Part shown: positions 6,425-6,746 of the stretch, piece after piece
How the letters are laid out: each line of letters opens with the position of its first letter
Position numbering within the stretch: the first letter of the stretch is position 1
NCBI GenBank assembly: GCA_049974825.1
Contig: JBNGDJ010000117.1
Span: 1-6,746 of the forward strand
Length of the DNA stretch: 6,746 nucleotides
Reading direction: 5' to 3'
Origin: JBKHDT01 sp049974825
Lineage (GTDB): Bacteria; Pseudomonadota; Gammaproteobacteria; Halothiobacillales; Halothiobacillaceae
Position numbers and translations under genes: made by a program
Notes under the pieces: generated by a model
What the model was told of the DNA's origin: nothing
Database searches by the model: none
The model's input: only the letters and a program-made list of their open reading frames with translations

Positions 6425-6544
6425 TCAATTGCCGCCGGGCGGCAGCAGTCGAAGCAGATCCGGGAGGGACAGGCAGGAGAAAGCGGCCGAACCCGGGGAC
6501 CGGGCGGCCTGCGCCGTTGCGTGCGTGTAGAAATCCTGCCTCAT
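6425..6544 (-). CDS. leuL: Leucine-rich leader peptide upstream of leuA
   Basis: This is a 39-codon reading frame from ATG (6542-6544) to TGA (6425-6427). It encodes a peptide with no protein-like features until residues 25-34, which read LSLPDLLRLL: six leucines in ten residues using CTG, CTC, CTG, CTT, CTG and CTG. The peptide ends PPGGN shortly afterwards, and its stop lies 115 bases before the leuA start. A short peptide with a run of the codons of the pathway's end product, placed just after a promoter and before the first biosynthetic gene, is the known arrangement of attenuator leaders such as leuL. The predicted transcription start (near 6544-6546) falls on or next to the ATG, so it may be translated from a leaderless RNA; no Shine-Dalgarno can exist in that case. 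CTG is common in GC-rich DNA, so chance leucine clustering is the main alternative. Confidence 0.66.
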   Translation of the reverse strand: MRQDFYTHATAQAARSPGSAAFSCLSLPDLLRLLPPGGN

Positions 6545-6551
6545 GAGCTGC

Positions 6552-6581
6552 AAGATACTTTTTTGCCATCGCTGTTGTCAA
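6552..6581 (-). promoter_or_regulatory. Sigma-70 promoter of the leuL-leuA-holD transcript
   Basis: On the minus strand, a perfect TTGACA (6576-6581), an 18-base spacer and TATCTT (6552-6557) are preceded by AT-rich GATTTGATAT. The start should be near 6544-6546. This gives a leader of about 235 nt before leuA, which agrees with the presence of a leader peptide. Confidence 0.7.
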
Positions 6582-6628
6582 ATATCAAATCCGCCCATGG
6601 CTCAAGCCCCACAAGGGAAACTCTGCAC

Positions 6629-6646
6629 AAATCCATCCATGGATTT
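6629..6646. repeat. Perfect dyad upstream of the leuA promoter
   Basis: AAATCCAT (6629-6636) and ATGGATTT (6639-6646) are perfect 8-base arms around CC. The centre lies about 55 bases upstream of the -35, a usual distance for an activator site. The symmetry and AT-rich ends suit a dimeric DNA-binding protein. I cannot assign a regulator family. Confidence 0.45.
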
Positions 6647-6648
6647 AT

Positions 6649-6686
6649 GGGCTGGCGCCAGCTCAACGCGTCAGCTGGCGAAGCCC
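6649..6686. repeat. Strong two-part hairpin upstream of leuA
   Basis: CGCCAGCT (6656-6663) pairs perfectly with AGCTGGCG (6673-6680) across a 9-base loop. After a small internal loop, GGGCT (6649-6653) pairs with AGCCC (6682-6686), giving a 13-bp composite stem. An overlapping palindrome, GCTGGCGCCAGC (6651-6662), offers a competing fold. No T tract follows on either strand. It may mark the 3' end of the gene beyond the right edge. Confidence 0.5.
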
Positions 6687-6698
6687 GCGTTCAGACAC

Positions 6699-6727
6699 GC
6701 CCGGGCCGATACACGCTCGGCCCGGGC
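6699..6727. repeat. Perfect 11-bp GC-rich hairpin at the right edge
   Basis: GCCCGGGCCGA (6699-6709) and TCGGCCCGGGC (6717-6727) form an uninterrupted 11-bp stem with a 7-base loop, the most stable structure in the window. Neither side has a U tract (GTGTCTG on the minus strand, TCCGCAATTC on the plus strand). It is followed 13 bases away by the hairpin at 6649-6686. A terminator for an upstream minus-strand gene is the simplest reading but is not proven. Confidence 0.55.
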
Positions 6728-6746
6728 TCCGCAATTCAATGGCTTG

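Noticed and set aside
6306..6581. Minus-strand frame of 91 codons before leuA
   Set aside because: It would begin at the -35 of the leuA promoter and its sequence resembles nothing I know. The leucine-rich frame in the same stretch explains the region better.
1..6746. Defence system, mobile element, CRISPR array or tRNA/rRNA gene
   Set aside because: No transposase, integrase, phage or defence motif, direct-repeat array, target-site duplication or tRNA cloverleaf was found. The confidently assigned genes are housekeeping genes.

Overview
The window is a GC-rich chromosomal housekeeping segment from a bacterium, most likely a gammaproteobacterium. The evidence is the gene order tyrS / M23 peptidase / anmK, a short gene resembling holD (the psi subunit, a gammaproteobacterial protein), and enterobacterial-style sigma-70 promoters. 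The species cannot be named from this sequence. I see no mobile element, CRISPR array, tRNA or rRNA gene, and none of the protein genes belongs to an unknown system. The interesting content is regulatory.

Layout: (1) Positions 1-250 hold three tandem minus-strand promoters, each with TTGACA, a 16-bp spacer, a -10 element and a GCGC discriminator. They look like stable-RNA (rrn) promoters and read off the left edge; the first -35 overlaps the tyrS stop codon. (2) tyrS (tyrosyl-tRNA synthetase) lies on the minus strand at 246-1448. (3) A 106-bp divergent intergenic region carries a plus-strand promoter and two small palindromes. (4) On the plus strand, a membrane-anchored M23 peptidoglycan endopeptidase of MepM type (1555-3096) is followed after 6 bases by anmK (3103-4245), the anhydro-MurNAc kinase of cell-wall recycling. 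(5) A 158-bp convergent gap separates anmK from the minus-strand genes. (6) On the minus strand, leuA (2-isopropylmalate synthase, 4762-6309) is overlapped by 8 bases at its 3' end by a 121-aa gene that I assign tentatively to holD (4404-4769). (7) Upstream of leuA lies a roughly 235-nt transcribed leader. It starts at a TTGACA promoter and encodes a 39-residue peptide with six leucines in ten residues, a probable leucine-sensing leader (leuL). (8) The right edge (6629-6727) contains a dyad and two strong hairpins of unknown role.

Functionally, tyrS sits beside a probable stable-RNA promoter cluster, so translation functions are grouped there. The plus-strand pair cuts peptidoglycan cross-links and phosphorylates a turnover product. 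The minus-strand unit makes the first committed intermediate of leucine synthesis and appears to be controlled by leucine supply through its leader, with the putative replication-clamp-loader subunit translated by coupling to leuA.
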